From Egaibacter danicus (lineage in GTDB: Bacteria > Pseudomonadota > Gammaproteobacteria > Burkholderiales > Burkholderiaceae_C), in the NCBI GenBank assembly GCA_016707075.1, contig JADJII010000008.1, positions 160,197-224,196 of the forward strand: a stretch of 64,000 bases of DNA, written 5' to 3'. Under the pieces are notes generated by a model. That model did not search any database and was not told the origin of the DNA. It saw only the letters and a program-made list of their open reading frames with translations. The stretch's first letter is position 1. Every line of letters starts with the position of its first letter. Below are positions 52,094 to 61,665 of the stretch, in pieces. The position numbers and the translations under genes were made by a program.

Positions 52094-53953
52094 TCATGGG
52101 CGCGGGCGATATGTTTGCCTCAAATACTCTACGAGTGATCGGATAAATTCCTTGCGAGGACCACCGTTGGCAAACGTGTGATTGGTTCCGTCGATAAACC
52201 AGATCGCAAGGCGTTTCTTTCGCTGTAACCGGCGCACTTCGGCACCGGCATGTGCCATCAGCAAACCGTATCCAGGGTCTGAGCGTGCAAACACGAATGC
52301 CAGCTTGCGCCCCGAGTCAACAATGTCACGTATATCGCGCGTGAGTGGCTCGTCTCTTGCGACTGCTCCCCGGTTGAACTGAATGCCCAATCGCTCGCTG
52401 ACGGCGAGCCGTATCCGATGAAACATGGCCACAAGCAGTTGCCTCGTGTCGGAACGCGCGGTGAGAAGATTTCTCCAGTTGCGCGGATCGCGCATCCGGC
52501 CCAGGTAGTATTGCCAGAGATTGAGGTGCTCGATTTGCACTTGTGCGTCCGGCGCAGCGGGGGGAGGTTCGTCCAGTGACATGCCCTCTTTCCAGTAAAA
52601 CGTGAGTGGATTGATGAGCACGCCCTCGACAATGGGCAATTGTTTCAGATCCAGCAAGCCGTGAAAGGAAGCAAACGCACCCGAGCATAGCCCACACAGC
52701 ACAAATTGATGCGCACCGCGCTCCTTCTGCAACGCAGTCAGAAGCGATGCAATTTCATCACTATTGGACGGTTGATACGGGCGGTTCTCTATCTCCGGAG
52801 GTGCAATGACGCTGTCGCCGACCCCGGGGAAATCCATGCGGACGCAATACATGCCGGCTCGGGCAAGCGAGCGCGCCAGAAGCGTGTAAACCCGGTTGGG
52901 CCCCGCTGTATGGAGCGCACCAGAATTCAACAGCACGATCCACGGGGTTTGCGACTTGGTGGGGTGCAGTGGCTCGGAAATCAACGCAAACCGCGTACTG
53001 TCTTCTCCAAACCGAAAAACTGACTCCCTCACGTCAGCTTGAGTGACGCTCGCGTCGCCACGAAATTCAGCATACGTGCGCTGCTCGACAGGCACGGTAG
53101 AAGTGGTGGCCGGCTTTTCCGGCGTTGCAAGCTCGCAATCCACAATCCATTTCTCCCAAGCGAGCAATGCCGAATGTGGATAGCGATACTGCGAGTTATG
53201 GGGCGACACCAGCATGCCGGAGAATCCCGGCAACGTACGGGCTTCTGCTCGTCTCACTCCGCTCACCCAGCTGGCCGGTATCGATTGATCGGCTGGCAAA
53301 TCGTCGCGCGCAGCATACAAAACATGCGATACATTCGGCTGCAACTGCTCAAGGGTCAGGCCCGAAAGATCCTGCACTGTTTGCGCTGAAAAAACGAATC
53401 CACCCGCTTCGATGGCACTGCCTTCCGGAAGCACATCGGCTTGCGGCCCTTCCCCGGTCAGATACATGGCGCGCATTTCACGCATATAGGCTCGCCCCCG
53501 CGTTACCGGCCCCCAGAGTGCCAGACAGTCCACGGGATGTTCATGCGCAGCTGCTGTCGCCAGCAATGCCCCGATACGCACGCCAAACAATCCGGTGCGT
53601 GCGCATCCTGTCACGTGCTGCAACGTTTCGCTCGCACTGCGAATATCACGAATCCAGTGTTTGACGCGTTCGCCATCGAAGTCGAAACCGGACGAGTTGC
53701 CGGTACCGGAGTAGTCGAAGCGCAACACCGGAATACCTCGCGCAGCCAGCCGGTCCGCAAGGTGGCGCAGCGCCGGATAGGTATTTACATAGTCGATACC
53801 CAAAGGTGGACACAGCACCATGCCGAAATCGCCAGCCTGCGATTCCCGCGGCACATGCAACCAACCGAACAGCGTCGAATCGTTGGAAGCGAAATAAAGG
53901 GGTTGCCTATTGACGCGGGTAACATAAGACAGGTCGACAGGCAGAGCGGTCAT
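52094..53953 (-). CDS. Double alpha/beta-hydrolase-fold protein (related to exosortase-associated hydrolases)
   Basis: 619 residues, two tandem alpha/beta-hydrolase domains. Domain 1 (about 10-290) has the oxyanion region VLCPPLGIDYVNTY and RFDYSGTGNSSG, but its nucleophile elbow reads GVRIG, Arg replacing Ser. Domain 2 (about 305-619) has VRMDFPGVGDS, nucleophile elbow GLCSG with Cys in the nucleophile position, an Asp in FARSDPGYG and a His in DGTNHTFANGG. Domain 1 resembles the exosortase-system-associated hydrolase family, where Arg at this position is also seen. A Cys-Asp-His thioesterase or transferase acting on carrier-bound chains would fit the neighbouring carrier protein genes. Divergent from the methyltransferase. 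Confidence 0.75.
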   Translation of the reverse strand: MTALPVDLSYVTRVNRQPLYFASNDSTLFGWLHVPRESQAGDFGMVLCPPLGIDYVNTYPALRHLADRLAARGIPVLRFDYSGTGNSSGFDFDGERVKHWIRDIRSASETLQHVTGCARTGLFGVRIGALLATAAAHEHPVDCLALWGPVTRGRAYMREMRAMYLTGEGPQADVLPEGSAIEAGGFVFSAQTVQDLSGLTLEQLQPNVSHVLYAARDDLPADQSIPASWVSGVRRAEARTLPGFSGMLVSPHNSQYRYPHSALLAWEKWIVDCELATPEKPATTSTVPVEQRTYAEFRGDASVTQADVRESVFRFGEDSTRFALISEPLHPTKSQTPWIVLLNSGALHTAGPNRVYTLLARSLARAGMYCVRMDFPGVGDSVIAPPEIENRPYQPSNSDEIASLLTALQKERGAHQFVLCGLCSGAFASFHGLLDLKQLPIVEGVLINPLTFYWKEGMSLDEPPPAAPDAQVQIEHLNLWQYYLGRMRDPRNWRNLLTARSDTRQLLVAMFHRIRLAVSERLGIQFNRGAVARDEPLTRDIRDIVDSGRKLAFVFARSDPGYGLLMAHAGAEVRRLQRKKRLAIWFIDGTNHTFANGGPRKEFIRSLVEYLRQTYRPRP

Positions 53954-54194
53954 GATTGGTCCACAATTTTTATTTGAGTGGTCACTTCATCCAAGTTCAA
54001 CTGATTGACGAGCTCACGCCCGCACTCTCTTCTGAATACCCTTGCAGAACCGGTTCTGGAATAACTTTGTTGTTTCATGGAATCAAAGGCCTGAACATTT
54101 TATTGGGGGCTTGTTCGGCGGCGAATCGATAGATGCCATCGGTGGACTTGCCTAGCCTGATGCAGTAAAGTTAAAAGAATGAAAAAGGGGCTTT

Positions 54195-55024
54195 ATGAAC
54201 CCAGCAATTTTAGATACTGCGAAACAGGCGCTTGAGCATGATCGCATTAATTCCGCTGTATTCCAATCCGCCGACATAACGGATCATTATCCCGTCAGGG
54301 TCTTGACATTGCAGAATCCATCGCGTTATTGAGACACCAGCCTGCCTTCATGGGGCGTGCCGTGCTTGATATCGGAATCGGAACAGGACGCACGACGAAA
54401 ATCCTGGCATCCGTCTGCGAGCGCTACGTCGGCGTGGATTACTCGGAGCCGATGGTGCAGTATGTGAAACAAACTTTGCCGGAAATTGAAGTGCGTGTGC
54501 TGGATATGCGCGTATTGCAGCCCTTGGCGGATCAATCCTTCGATTTTGTATTTGCACCAAATAACGTCATTGATGCGGTTACACACTTAGACCGACTAAC
54601 GGTGCTCAGTGAAGTGAGACGCGTGTTGCGACCAGGTGGACTGTTTGCTTTCTCGTCGCATAATCGACGCGCTGGGAGCGACGTCGCACAATCGATACCC
54701 AAACTAAATCGCTCACGAAATCCTCTCACTCAGTTATCGTATTGGCGTCATTATCGCCAACAGATGAAGAATTTTCGGCAGCTGCAACCCAGATTTCAAT
54801 CCGCTTCGGAATATGAAATACACAATGACATAGGTCACGATTTCTCTTTGTTGTTCTATTTCATTGATCACCATTCACAACGGCGCCAGTTAACCGAAGC
54901 TGGCTTCACGCTTCTAGACGTCATTGATCGGTTTGGAAAAATATTGGACACAAAAGATCTTGGTGTCAACAGCGTTTCATTGCTGTATGTCGCAAGACGA
55001 CGCGAAGCAAATGTCGCTACCTAG
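54195..55024 (+). pseudogene. Frameshifted class I SAM-dependent methyltransferase
   Basis: ATG 54195 has AGGGG five bases upstream and reads NPAILDTAKQALEHDRINSA, then breaks at 54293, where one G seems to be missing (CCCGTCAGGG for CCCGGTCAGGG). The next frame resumes GLDIAESIALLRHQPAFMGR and continues through the SAM motif VLDIGIGTGRTTKILAS, VGVDYSEPMVQ, FDFVFAPNNVIDAV and the post-I segment VRRVLRPGGLFAFSSHN to TAG 55024. About 277 residues when joined. Small-molecule methyltransferase; substrate unknown, presumably a product of the carrier-protein cluster. Confidence 0.75.
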
Positions 55025-55039
55025 CGCGCAGGAAGCCTT

Positions 55040-57611
55040 TCATTTCGATGCCCTCCCTGCATCGGCTGCAGCTTGAAAGAAGTCCGCAGCAATGGACGCA
55101 TATTTCGCCCAATTGGTCGAAAGAACGTTTCCGGACAGTGCACGACCACTGGTACCTCGAAGCAAGACGCGAATCTCGCTGTGTGGTTCCATATGGAAAA
55201 ACTCGTTATCAGCTTGAAATCCAGGTACGTCAAAGTGCACACCTTGCGCCAGACGCCTGGTACGCACTGTCACTTCTGCGGTATGTGAGTCCACCATGGT
55301 CGCCTGCGCACTTAAACCAATATCGATTTCCCGCTGATTGCTCATGCCACCAGGAAAATGAAAAGCCTGTGCCAGATTCTTTCCCTCTTGACTACGAAGT
55401 GTTGCCACCACCGCGTCACAAGTCATCGGTCCAAACCGATAGGCATAGGTCAAGTCCATGAAATTCTCGAACAAATCCAGGCATGACAAACTTTGACTGC
55501 TGTGCGCCGGCATCGTCCATTTTCTTTGTCCCTTTGCAACCAAAACGTCACCTTCGCGCCAGACGTTTATCTCAAGCTCGACCTGCTGACTCTCACCAAG
55601 TTCATTGACAATGTGCGCAAAAAGCCCGTTCCCGCCTTCGTCTGAAAGCAGCACATTGAGTGGTTGCAGCACCCGTTTGAGATAGTGGTAGCAGGCCTTT
55701 GGCACGCCGGAGTCGTCGATCAACCCCCAGCCGGCTCCGGCCCACAAATCGCGCAAGAACAAAACCATGGCACCCCGGCAAGAGGAACCAGGTCGGCGCC
55801 ATTCTGAAAACGCGGCCGCCATCATCTCGCCCGTGGCCATGCGACCCAACGTCAGGTAACGGTCATGATCCGCATAGCGCAACTTCTGTGGATCTACGTT
55901 GAAGGTCGTAGCCATGTAATGGTCGCGCACATCGTCAAAATCCCAGCCCGCACCCAGATCGCGCGGGCTTCGTGCCTTCCAGCCCGCATGGTGCACGCGC
56001 GTTGCCAAACCGCCAGGCATCCGCTCAAGGGTGGAAGTGGCGGGAATATTGGCAAAGGCCAGGCACTCCGTCGCAAACTTCAGGTTGCATCGCCGCGCAT
56101 CGTCGAGGGTTCGCAAATACGCGCCCACACCGTAATACGATGAAGTGCCCTCGTTTGCCTGATGAGGAAAGTACCTCCGTGGGCACTGGAAGGCCAATAC
56201 GGCGTGCCGGGGGCATGCTCGTTACAAAGTTGGGCCAGAGTGTCATCAAATAGGGTTGATCGCCAGAGTTCGCGCGACGCGCCCCACATGGCAGCCTGTT
56301 GCTCTACCTCGCTGTTGCCACACAATAAAGCCAGACTAGCGGCGGCCTGTCGGCGTTGAAGTTGCTGGCGCACTTCAACCGTTACGGATGCCATAAAGGC
56401 GGCATCATCGCCAGGGTAGTCCATATTGGCAAACATGAAATCCTGCCACACCAGCATGCCTTGTTCGTCACAAGCATCAAAGAAGTGATCGTCTTCATAG
56501 GCCATGGTGCCGGCTACGCGAAGCATGTTCATGCCAGCCACGCGCGCCTGTGCAACAGCGGCACGGCAATCGGTGGCAGAAGAGCGCAAGGTCACTGGGT
56601 CCAGTGGGGTCAGCAGGCGCCGCGGCAAAAACCGGCACGCCATTCACCGAAGGGAGAAATTCCCGTTGGCTGTATCCAGCGCGATAGTGCGAAACCCAAC
56701 TCGGCCCAGATCAACAATTACGTCCCCTGCAACGCCCGCCATTCGCACTTTCAAAGTGACTCTGTACAGCGCCGGCTCACCGTGGGTGTGGGGCCACCAC
56801 AGGTCCGCATCATTGATCCGCAGCTCGCCAGCAAAGTCATCTACAGCAGCGCTGCGTGACATTTGATGAGTAACAACGAGTGAATGGCGCTCCAGTTGCA
56901 GGTAAACAGACTCAACAGCCCGGGAATCGAGGGCCACTGCCTCAAGATGGCATTTGACAACCCCAACAGATCCCTGAACGCTCGCCTGTAGGGCTATGCG
57001 CCTCACATCAAGGAGGCTGCGTCGCTCAAGCCATATGTCGCGCCATGGGCCAACCACAACGGCAGGAGGCGACCACCCGGGGGTGCGGCCGAGCAAGGTT
57101 GTCCGGAACCAGCGCAACTGCTGATGTTCGATCATGGGTGCACGCCACCGGGGTCTCGTGCGCCGAACCGCCAGTTGTGCGTCCAGAGCAAGGAATCGAA
57201 TCACCAGCTCATTGTCTTTAGCTTTCAGGGTGTTACTCACATCGCATTCGTGTGCAACAAACATATTGGTGCTGGTCAACAGCGCCTTGCCATTCAGCCA
57301 TACCTCCGCAACTGTCGCCAGTCCATCAAACCCCAAAATAGTGCGTTCTGTAGTGCTTTCTTCGGGCGCATCAAACGCCAGCCGAAACCACCAGTCCTGC
57401 GCATCAAAGCGCCTTGCAGGCTCGTCAATAGACCATTGTTTGAGCTCCCGCAACGCTGCTGCGGCTGGCGCCAACCTGACAATGGAGGTCCATTCACACG
57501 CTGCATGCGGCACAGATTGCACTACGCCTGCCGGTGGAGTAGCACAGATGTACCAATTCTCCAGAAGCGGCTCACGCCTGTGATGGCTGACGCCCGCGCC
57601 GGCGTGTTCAT
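55040..57611 (-). pseudogene. Multiply frameshifted GH2 beta-mannosidase-like glycoside hydrolase
   Basis: About 858 residues if repaired. Start ATG 57611 (NTPARASAITGVS), then LLENWYICATPPAGVVQSVP in another frame, the sugar-binding domain (DWWFRLAFDAPEE, VAEVWLNGKALLTSTNMFVAHE), and the catalytic barrel (GMNMLRVAGTMAYEDDHFFD, GMLVWQDFMFANMDYP, CGNSEVEQQAAMWG with the acid/base Glu, FATECLAFANIP with the likely nucleophile Glu). Breaks at about 57580, three single-base losses within 56605-56655 (net frame kept but a TGA arises) and one at about 56192. All look like undercalled GG or CC runs. Both catalytic Glu survive. A glycosidase in a carrier-protein cluster is unusual. Confidence 0.75.
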
Positions 57612-57619
57612 GGGTGGCC

Positions 57620-57875
57620 TCAGGTGGTCGTCAACTCACTCAAGGCAGAGCGGATGGATTGAATGCTGTTGAAGACGTTGCGTTTGAGCATATGGTCCGG
57701 AAACTCGACATCGAAAGCCCCCTCCAGCGCCAGCATGACATTGACACTTGCGTGCGACGTCATGCCCGCCTGGTAGAGGTCTGTATCAGAATCCAGCAGC
57801 TCCGTTTTTGTTCAGCCGGCCATGGTCCCGAAGGACAGTCCGAATCTGGGCTTCAACTTTTTCAGTAGTGTTCAT
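57620..57875 (-). pseudogene. Frameshifted carrier protein (partner of the amino acid:carrier protein ligase)
   Basis: From ATG 57875: NTTEKVEAQIRTVLRDHGRLN, then a premature TGA. One A too many in the AAAAA run (about 57808) would restore LLDSDTDLYQAGMTSHASVN, followed by VMLALEGAFDVEFPDHMLKR and VFNSIQSIRSALSEL, about 84 residues. The pantetheine Ser is in GMTSHAS rather than the usual DSL, the form I recall from carrier proteins served by amino acid:[carrier protein] ligases. AcpS is encoded 35 bases upstream. The stop lies 9 bases before the GH2 start. Confidence 0.78.
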
Positions 57876-57909
57876 GGGCAGTATCTAGTCAAGGAATAAG
57901 TTGTACATG

Positions 57910-58356
57910 TCAAATAAGTGAAGTCGGGTCAGGTGACCGGCAAAGGGCGGTCACAAAGGCGCCTGCATAGTCTCCATCATGACTCAAACTCAGCGCAATC
58001 TGGTCCAAACCCATGCCTTTTGCAAGCTCTGCTGTGCGGCCATGCAAGGCCACCGCACAGCCGCCATCTTGAAGTTTGCAGACCTCAATTTCCCGCCATC
58101 CTATGCCTGCTTCGCTGAGTCGAAGGGCTTTGATGGTTGCCTCTTTGGCCGCAAAGCGTGCAGCCAGCCTCTCAGCGTACAGACCTTCACCACTATGAGC
58201 GTAATCCCGCTCGCCTTGCGTGAATAGCCGATGCGTGAATCGATTGCCAAATTGCTCAATCGAACCTGCGATACGGCTGATTTGAACCAAATCAAACCCT
58301 ACGCGCAAGCTTGCCGGAAGTTTGGCCGAAAAGGCAGCGGTAGCGCAAAGGACCAA
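57910..58356 (-). CDS. AcpS-type 4'-phosphopantetheinyl transferase
   Basis: Up to 148 residues from TTG 58356; a second TTG at 58308 (before RVGFDLVQISRI) would give a more usual AcpS length of about 132. GFDLVQISRIAGSIEQFG holds the Mg-binding Asp; ERLAARFAAKEATIKAL holds the conserved Glu and Lys. ISLSHDGDYAGAFV-like end (ALSLSHDGDYAGAFVTA). Transfers phosphopantetheine from CoA to a carrier-protein Ser, most likely the adjacent one. The usual housekeeping acpS would be elsewhere, so this is probably a dedicated copy. Confidence 0.85.
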   Translation of the reverse strand: MVLCATAAFSAKLPASLRVGFDLVQISRIAGSIEQFGNRFTHRLFTQGERDYAHSGEGLYAERLAARFAAKEATIKALRLSEAGIGWREIEVCKLQDGGCAVALHGRTAELAKGMGLDQIALSLSHDGDYAGAFVTALCRSPDPTSLI

Positions 58357-58505
58357 GCGTCATGGAGATATTCTAGATTGGGTGATTCAATACTCTCCAT
58401 ATTCAGTGTGCATTACTGCACAGAATCCAAAAAAACCGGTCGTGGCACGCACATCCATCGCTGGGCGCGCAGTATTATCCAATTCAAACAAGGAGAAGCA
58501 GCCAT

Positions 58506-59698
58506 ATGAATCCACAATTGATGCGGCCTGATCAAAATTTTGCTGGCCTGATAGAGGCAACACGAAAAATTGCCGGTGAGGTGGCAGCCCAACACGCAGC
58601 TGATGTTGATGCCAGGTCCCGTTTTCCATCTGAAACCGTCGAAGCTTTGCGCGCTGCTGGCGTATTGTCCGCAGCGGTTCCCCGTGAGATTGGCGGCGCA
58701 GGGTGTGGCATGCTGGAGTTGGCCCAGTTGTGCTCCACATTGTCCCAAGCCTGCGGCTCCTGTGGCATGGTGCTGGCCATGCATTACATCCAGCTGGGTT
58801 GCATCGCACGCCACGGCCTGGAAAGTGATTTTTTCCGGAGCTACCTGAGTGATCTCGTTCAGCACCAATATGTGTTGGCGTCAATTACCTCAGAAGTAGG
58901 AACCTATGGCGACACACGTTCCAGCATTTGCGCCGTTGAGCGTCGAAATGGACAATTTTTTTTCTGAACAAGGATGCCACCACCGGTTCCTATTGCGCCC
59001 ATGCCGACGCCATTTTGGTGACCTGCCGCCGAGATGCCGACGCATCGGCGAGCGATCAGGTGCTGGTACTCGTCAAGAAAGAAGACTGCACCCTCACACA
59101 AACGACCAGCTGGGACACCATGGGTATGCGTGGAACCGTCAGCCCGGGTTTCAGGCTCGAATCATCCGGGCCAGAGCATCAAATTCTCCCAGGCTCCTAT
59201 GCCGATAGCTCCGCACAAACCATGGTCCCTTTTTCTCACATTCTGTGGGCGTCGCTTTGGTGGGGTATCGCTGCCGATGCGGTTGGCAAGGCAGCCAACT
59301 TTGTGCGCGGCCAGGCACGCCAGAAGCCGGGAACGGTTCCTCCAACTGCAACGCGACTGGCGGAAGTGTCCATGCAGCTGCAGACCATGAAGCAAAATTG
59401 GCAATCAGCTGCAACCGATTTCGATGCGCTTGCGCCGACTGCAGCAGGGCAGGAAGAGTTACTGACCATTGGATGGGCATTGCGGTTCAACAACCTGAAA
59501 ATCTCGTGTTCGGAAGCCGCGCCCCAGATTGTGCATCGCGCTCTCCAGATTGTTGGCATTCTGGGCTACAAAAATGATAGCCCGTTCAGTCTGGGGCGCC
59601 AGTATCGCGATTCACTGTCGGCTTCGTTGATGATCTCGAACGACCGAATCGCAGCCAAGAGCGCTTCCATGCTGCTCGTTTTCAAGGATGCGCCATGA
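58506..59698 (+). pseudogene. Frameshifted acyl-CoA-dehydrogenase-like flavoprotein
   Basis: RBS AAGGAG and ATG 58506. The N-terminal helical domain (QNFAGLIEATRKIAGEVAAQ, ALRAAGVLSAAVPREIGGAG) and middle part (LVQHQYVLASITSEVGTYGD) are read to a TGA after a run of eight T at about 58956-58963; a nine-T run would continue in frame as LNKDATTGSYCAHADAILVT. The C-terminal domain (SHILWASLWWGIAADAVGKA, HRALQIVGILGYKNDSPFSL) completes about 397 residues. ACAD-like enzymes oxidise carrier-bound aminoacyl groups in some pathways (pyrrole formation from prolyl carriers). ATGA overlap with the ligase gene supports acting on its product. Confidence 0.85.
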
Positions 59699-60606
59699 CC
59701 ATTTCATACGATATTGAGACCTTCTACGCTGGTCTGGTTGAGCATGGGCTGATTATTCCCACCGGCATCAAGGGGGGGTACGGTCGTGGCCCAGTCTTTG
59801 AAGACATACTACGTCGATTCAATGAACTTGTGACCCGAATTGCCGCACCCGATGGTGCTGAAGAGCTGATGTTTCCGCCAATCCTTCCTCGTGCGCTTAT
59901 TGAGAAGGTGGGATACATGGATAACTTCCCACAATTGGCGGGTTCTGTGCACAGTTTTTTTGGCAATGAAGCTCAAGCCCGTGAGCTGTCTGCGCGTGTT
60001 CATGGTGGTGAACGCTGGGAAGACTTGCTCGATATCACCGAGGTGATGCTGACCCCCGCCGCCTGCTATCCGGTATACCCAACTTTCAGTGGTTTGCTGC
60101 CTAATGGCGGGAGGTTGGTGACCGTGCTCAACTGGGTGTACCGACACGAACCCTCGGATGAGCCTACCCGTCTGCAGGCATTTCGCATGCGGGAGTTCAT
60201 TCGTGTGGGCAAGCCCGATGATGTGGTGGCATGGCGCGACGCCTGGCTGTTACGCGGGCTTGAACTGCTAAAAGGGCTTGGATTGCCGGTCCAGAGTGAT
60301 GTTGCATCGGATCCGTTTTTCGGCCGTGTTGGCAAGATGATGGCCGCGAATCAGGTGGATCAGCGCCTGAAATTTGAAATATTGGTCCCCGTCATCTCGA
60401 TTGAAAAACCTACCGCAATTTGTTCATTCAACTGGCACCAGGATCACTTCAGTTCCAAATTTGGCATTCGAAATGCTGATGAATCTGTGGCGCATACAGC
60501 CTGCCTGGGCTTTGGCCTTGAGCGTGTAACGTTGTCACTGATCAAGGCGCATGGCTTCGACCCCACAACCTGGCCAAGCACTGTGCGGGCCCAACTCTGG
60601 CCATGA
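59695..60606 (+). CDS. Amino acid:[carrier protein] ligase (class II aaRS-like, tRNA-independent)
   Basis: 303 residues, intact. It resembles the catalytic core of atypical seryl-tRNA synthetases without the N-terminal tRNA-binding domain: ELMFPPILPRALIEKVGYMDNFPQ, motif 2 FRMREFIRVG, motif 3 CLGFGLERVTLSL. Zinc ligands are visible as Cys in LTPAACYPVYP, Glu in VYRHEPSDEP and Cys in VAHTACLGFG. Enzymes of this family (Mocibob and co-workers, 2010) activate glycine or alanine with ATP and load it on a carrier protein's phosphopantetheine. The carrier protein and AcpS genes nearby support this strongly. It overlaps genes on both sides by four bases. Confidence 0.9.
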   Translation: MTISYDIETFYAGLVEHGLIIPTGIKGGYGRGPVFEDILRRFNELVTRIAAPDGAEELMFPPILPRALIEKVGYMDNFPQLAGSVHSFFGNEAQARELSARVHGGERWEDLLDITEVMLTPAACYPVYPTFSGLLPNGGRLVTVLNWVYRHEPSDEPTRLQAFRMREFIRVGKPDDVVAWRDAWLLRGLELLKGLGLPVQSDVASDPFFGRVGKMMAANQVDQRLKFEILVPVISIEKPTAICSFNWHQDHFSSKFGIRNADESVAHTACLGFGLERVTLSLIKAHGFDPTTWPSTVRAQLWP

Positions 60607-61665
60607 GTCGGATAGAGGCGTTGCCAGGGCTCAGCGCTGGTAATTATTTGCGCCACCGCCTCCACGGCGACGAAGCGGTTTGGGTAGAAAAAAACTGCTA
60701 CGGAGACTTGTGGATCGAGTTCATTCACGCGCTCGGTCTGGAACCTTTGGCGATGTTGCCGTTTACGCTTGCAGTGGACTTTGAGGGCGATCAGTGGACG
60801 TTTTTCAAACCATCACTCGAAGAACTGCGAGATTTGTATGGCATCGATGTTCAGGAACTGACTATCTGGCGCCCATTGATTGAGCATGCCGTAGAGCAAT
60901 TAAGCGCCGGCAAATTCATCAGTACGGAAGCGGACGCATTTTGGCTGCCAGACACGGCAGGTACGGACTACCGCATCAAGCATTCAAAAACTACCATCTT
61001 GCTGGCGAGTCTGGACCTGGACAAGCGTCGCGGGCTATTTTCACAATGCTGGTTACTTTGAGCTTTCAGGCGACGACTTCACGCAATTGTTCCGTCTTGA
61101 CACTGCTCCGGATCCCACATTCTTGCCACTGTTTGCCGAGCTGGTGCGCATTGACAGGCTAGTGAGGCGCCCGCATGCCGAGCTGGCTGCACGGTCGTGG
61201 GGCTTGCTGAAACGCCATCTTGACCGACGACCAGTGTCCAACCCATTTCGTCGGTTTGGTGAACGTTTTATGCAGGACTTGCCAAAGTTGCAGGCATGTG
61301 GTCTGCCCCATTACCATGCTTGGGCTTTCGCATCCATCCGGCAGACTGGTGCTGCATTTGATCTGTCCGCATCGAACCTTCGCTGGCTTGCGGGTTTCGG
61401 TCATCCCGCGTTGATTGCTCCTGCCGAATGCTTCGGCGCCATAGCCCAAGGCAATAAGGCCTTGATCCTCAAGGGGGCAAGGGCAGTGAATTCTGGTCGT
61501 CCGTTCGATTCAACCCAACTCTTCACTGACCTGGCGCTGGCTTGGGACAAGGGCATGGATCTGTTATCCCGCGCTTGTGAAGAAACTGGTCCAGGGGATC
61601 TGACGCAAACTGCCACCTTCGGCGCAAACTCAATGCCTGAAACCCGACGTTTCTCATCGAGCTAA
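60603..61665 (+). pseudogene. Frameshifted DUF1839 family protein
   Basis: Starts at ATG 60603 (SRIEALPGLSAGNYLRHRLH), with YGDLWIEFIHALGLEPLAML and FFKPSLEELRDLYGIDVQEL typical of DUF1839. The frame breaks at about 61032, where one extra G (CGCGGGCTAT for CGCGGCTAT) sends it to an early stop; the continuation HNAGYFELSGDDFTQLFRLD runs on to TAA 61665. About 353 residues joined. DUF1839 genes are recurrent neighbours of amino acid:[carrier protein] ligases; the N-terminal half looks peptidase- or transferase-like, but the role is unknown, possibly handling the aminoacyl group. Confidence 0.75.
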
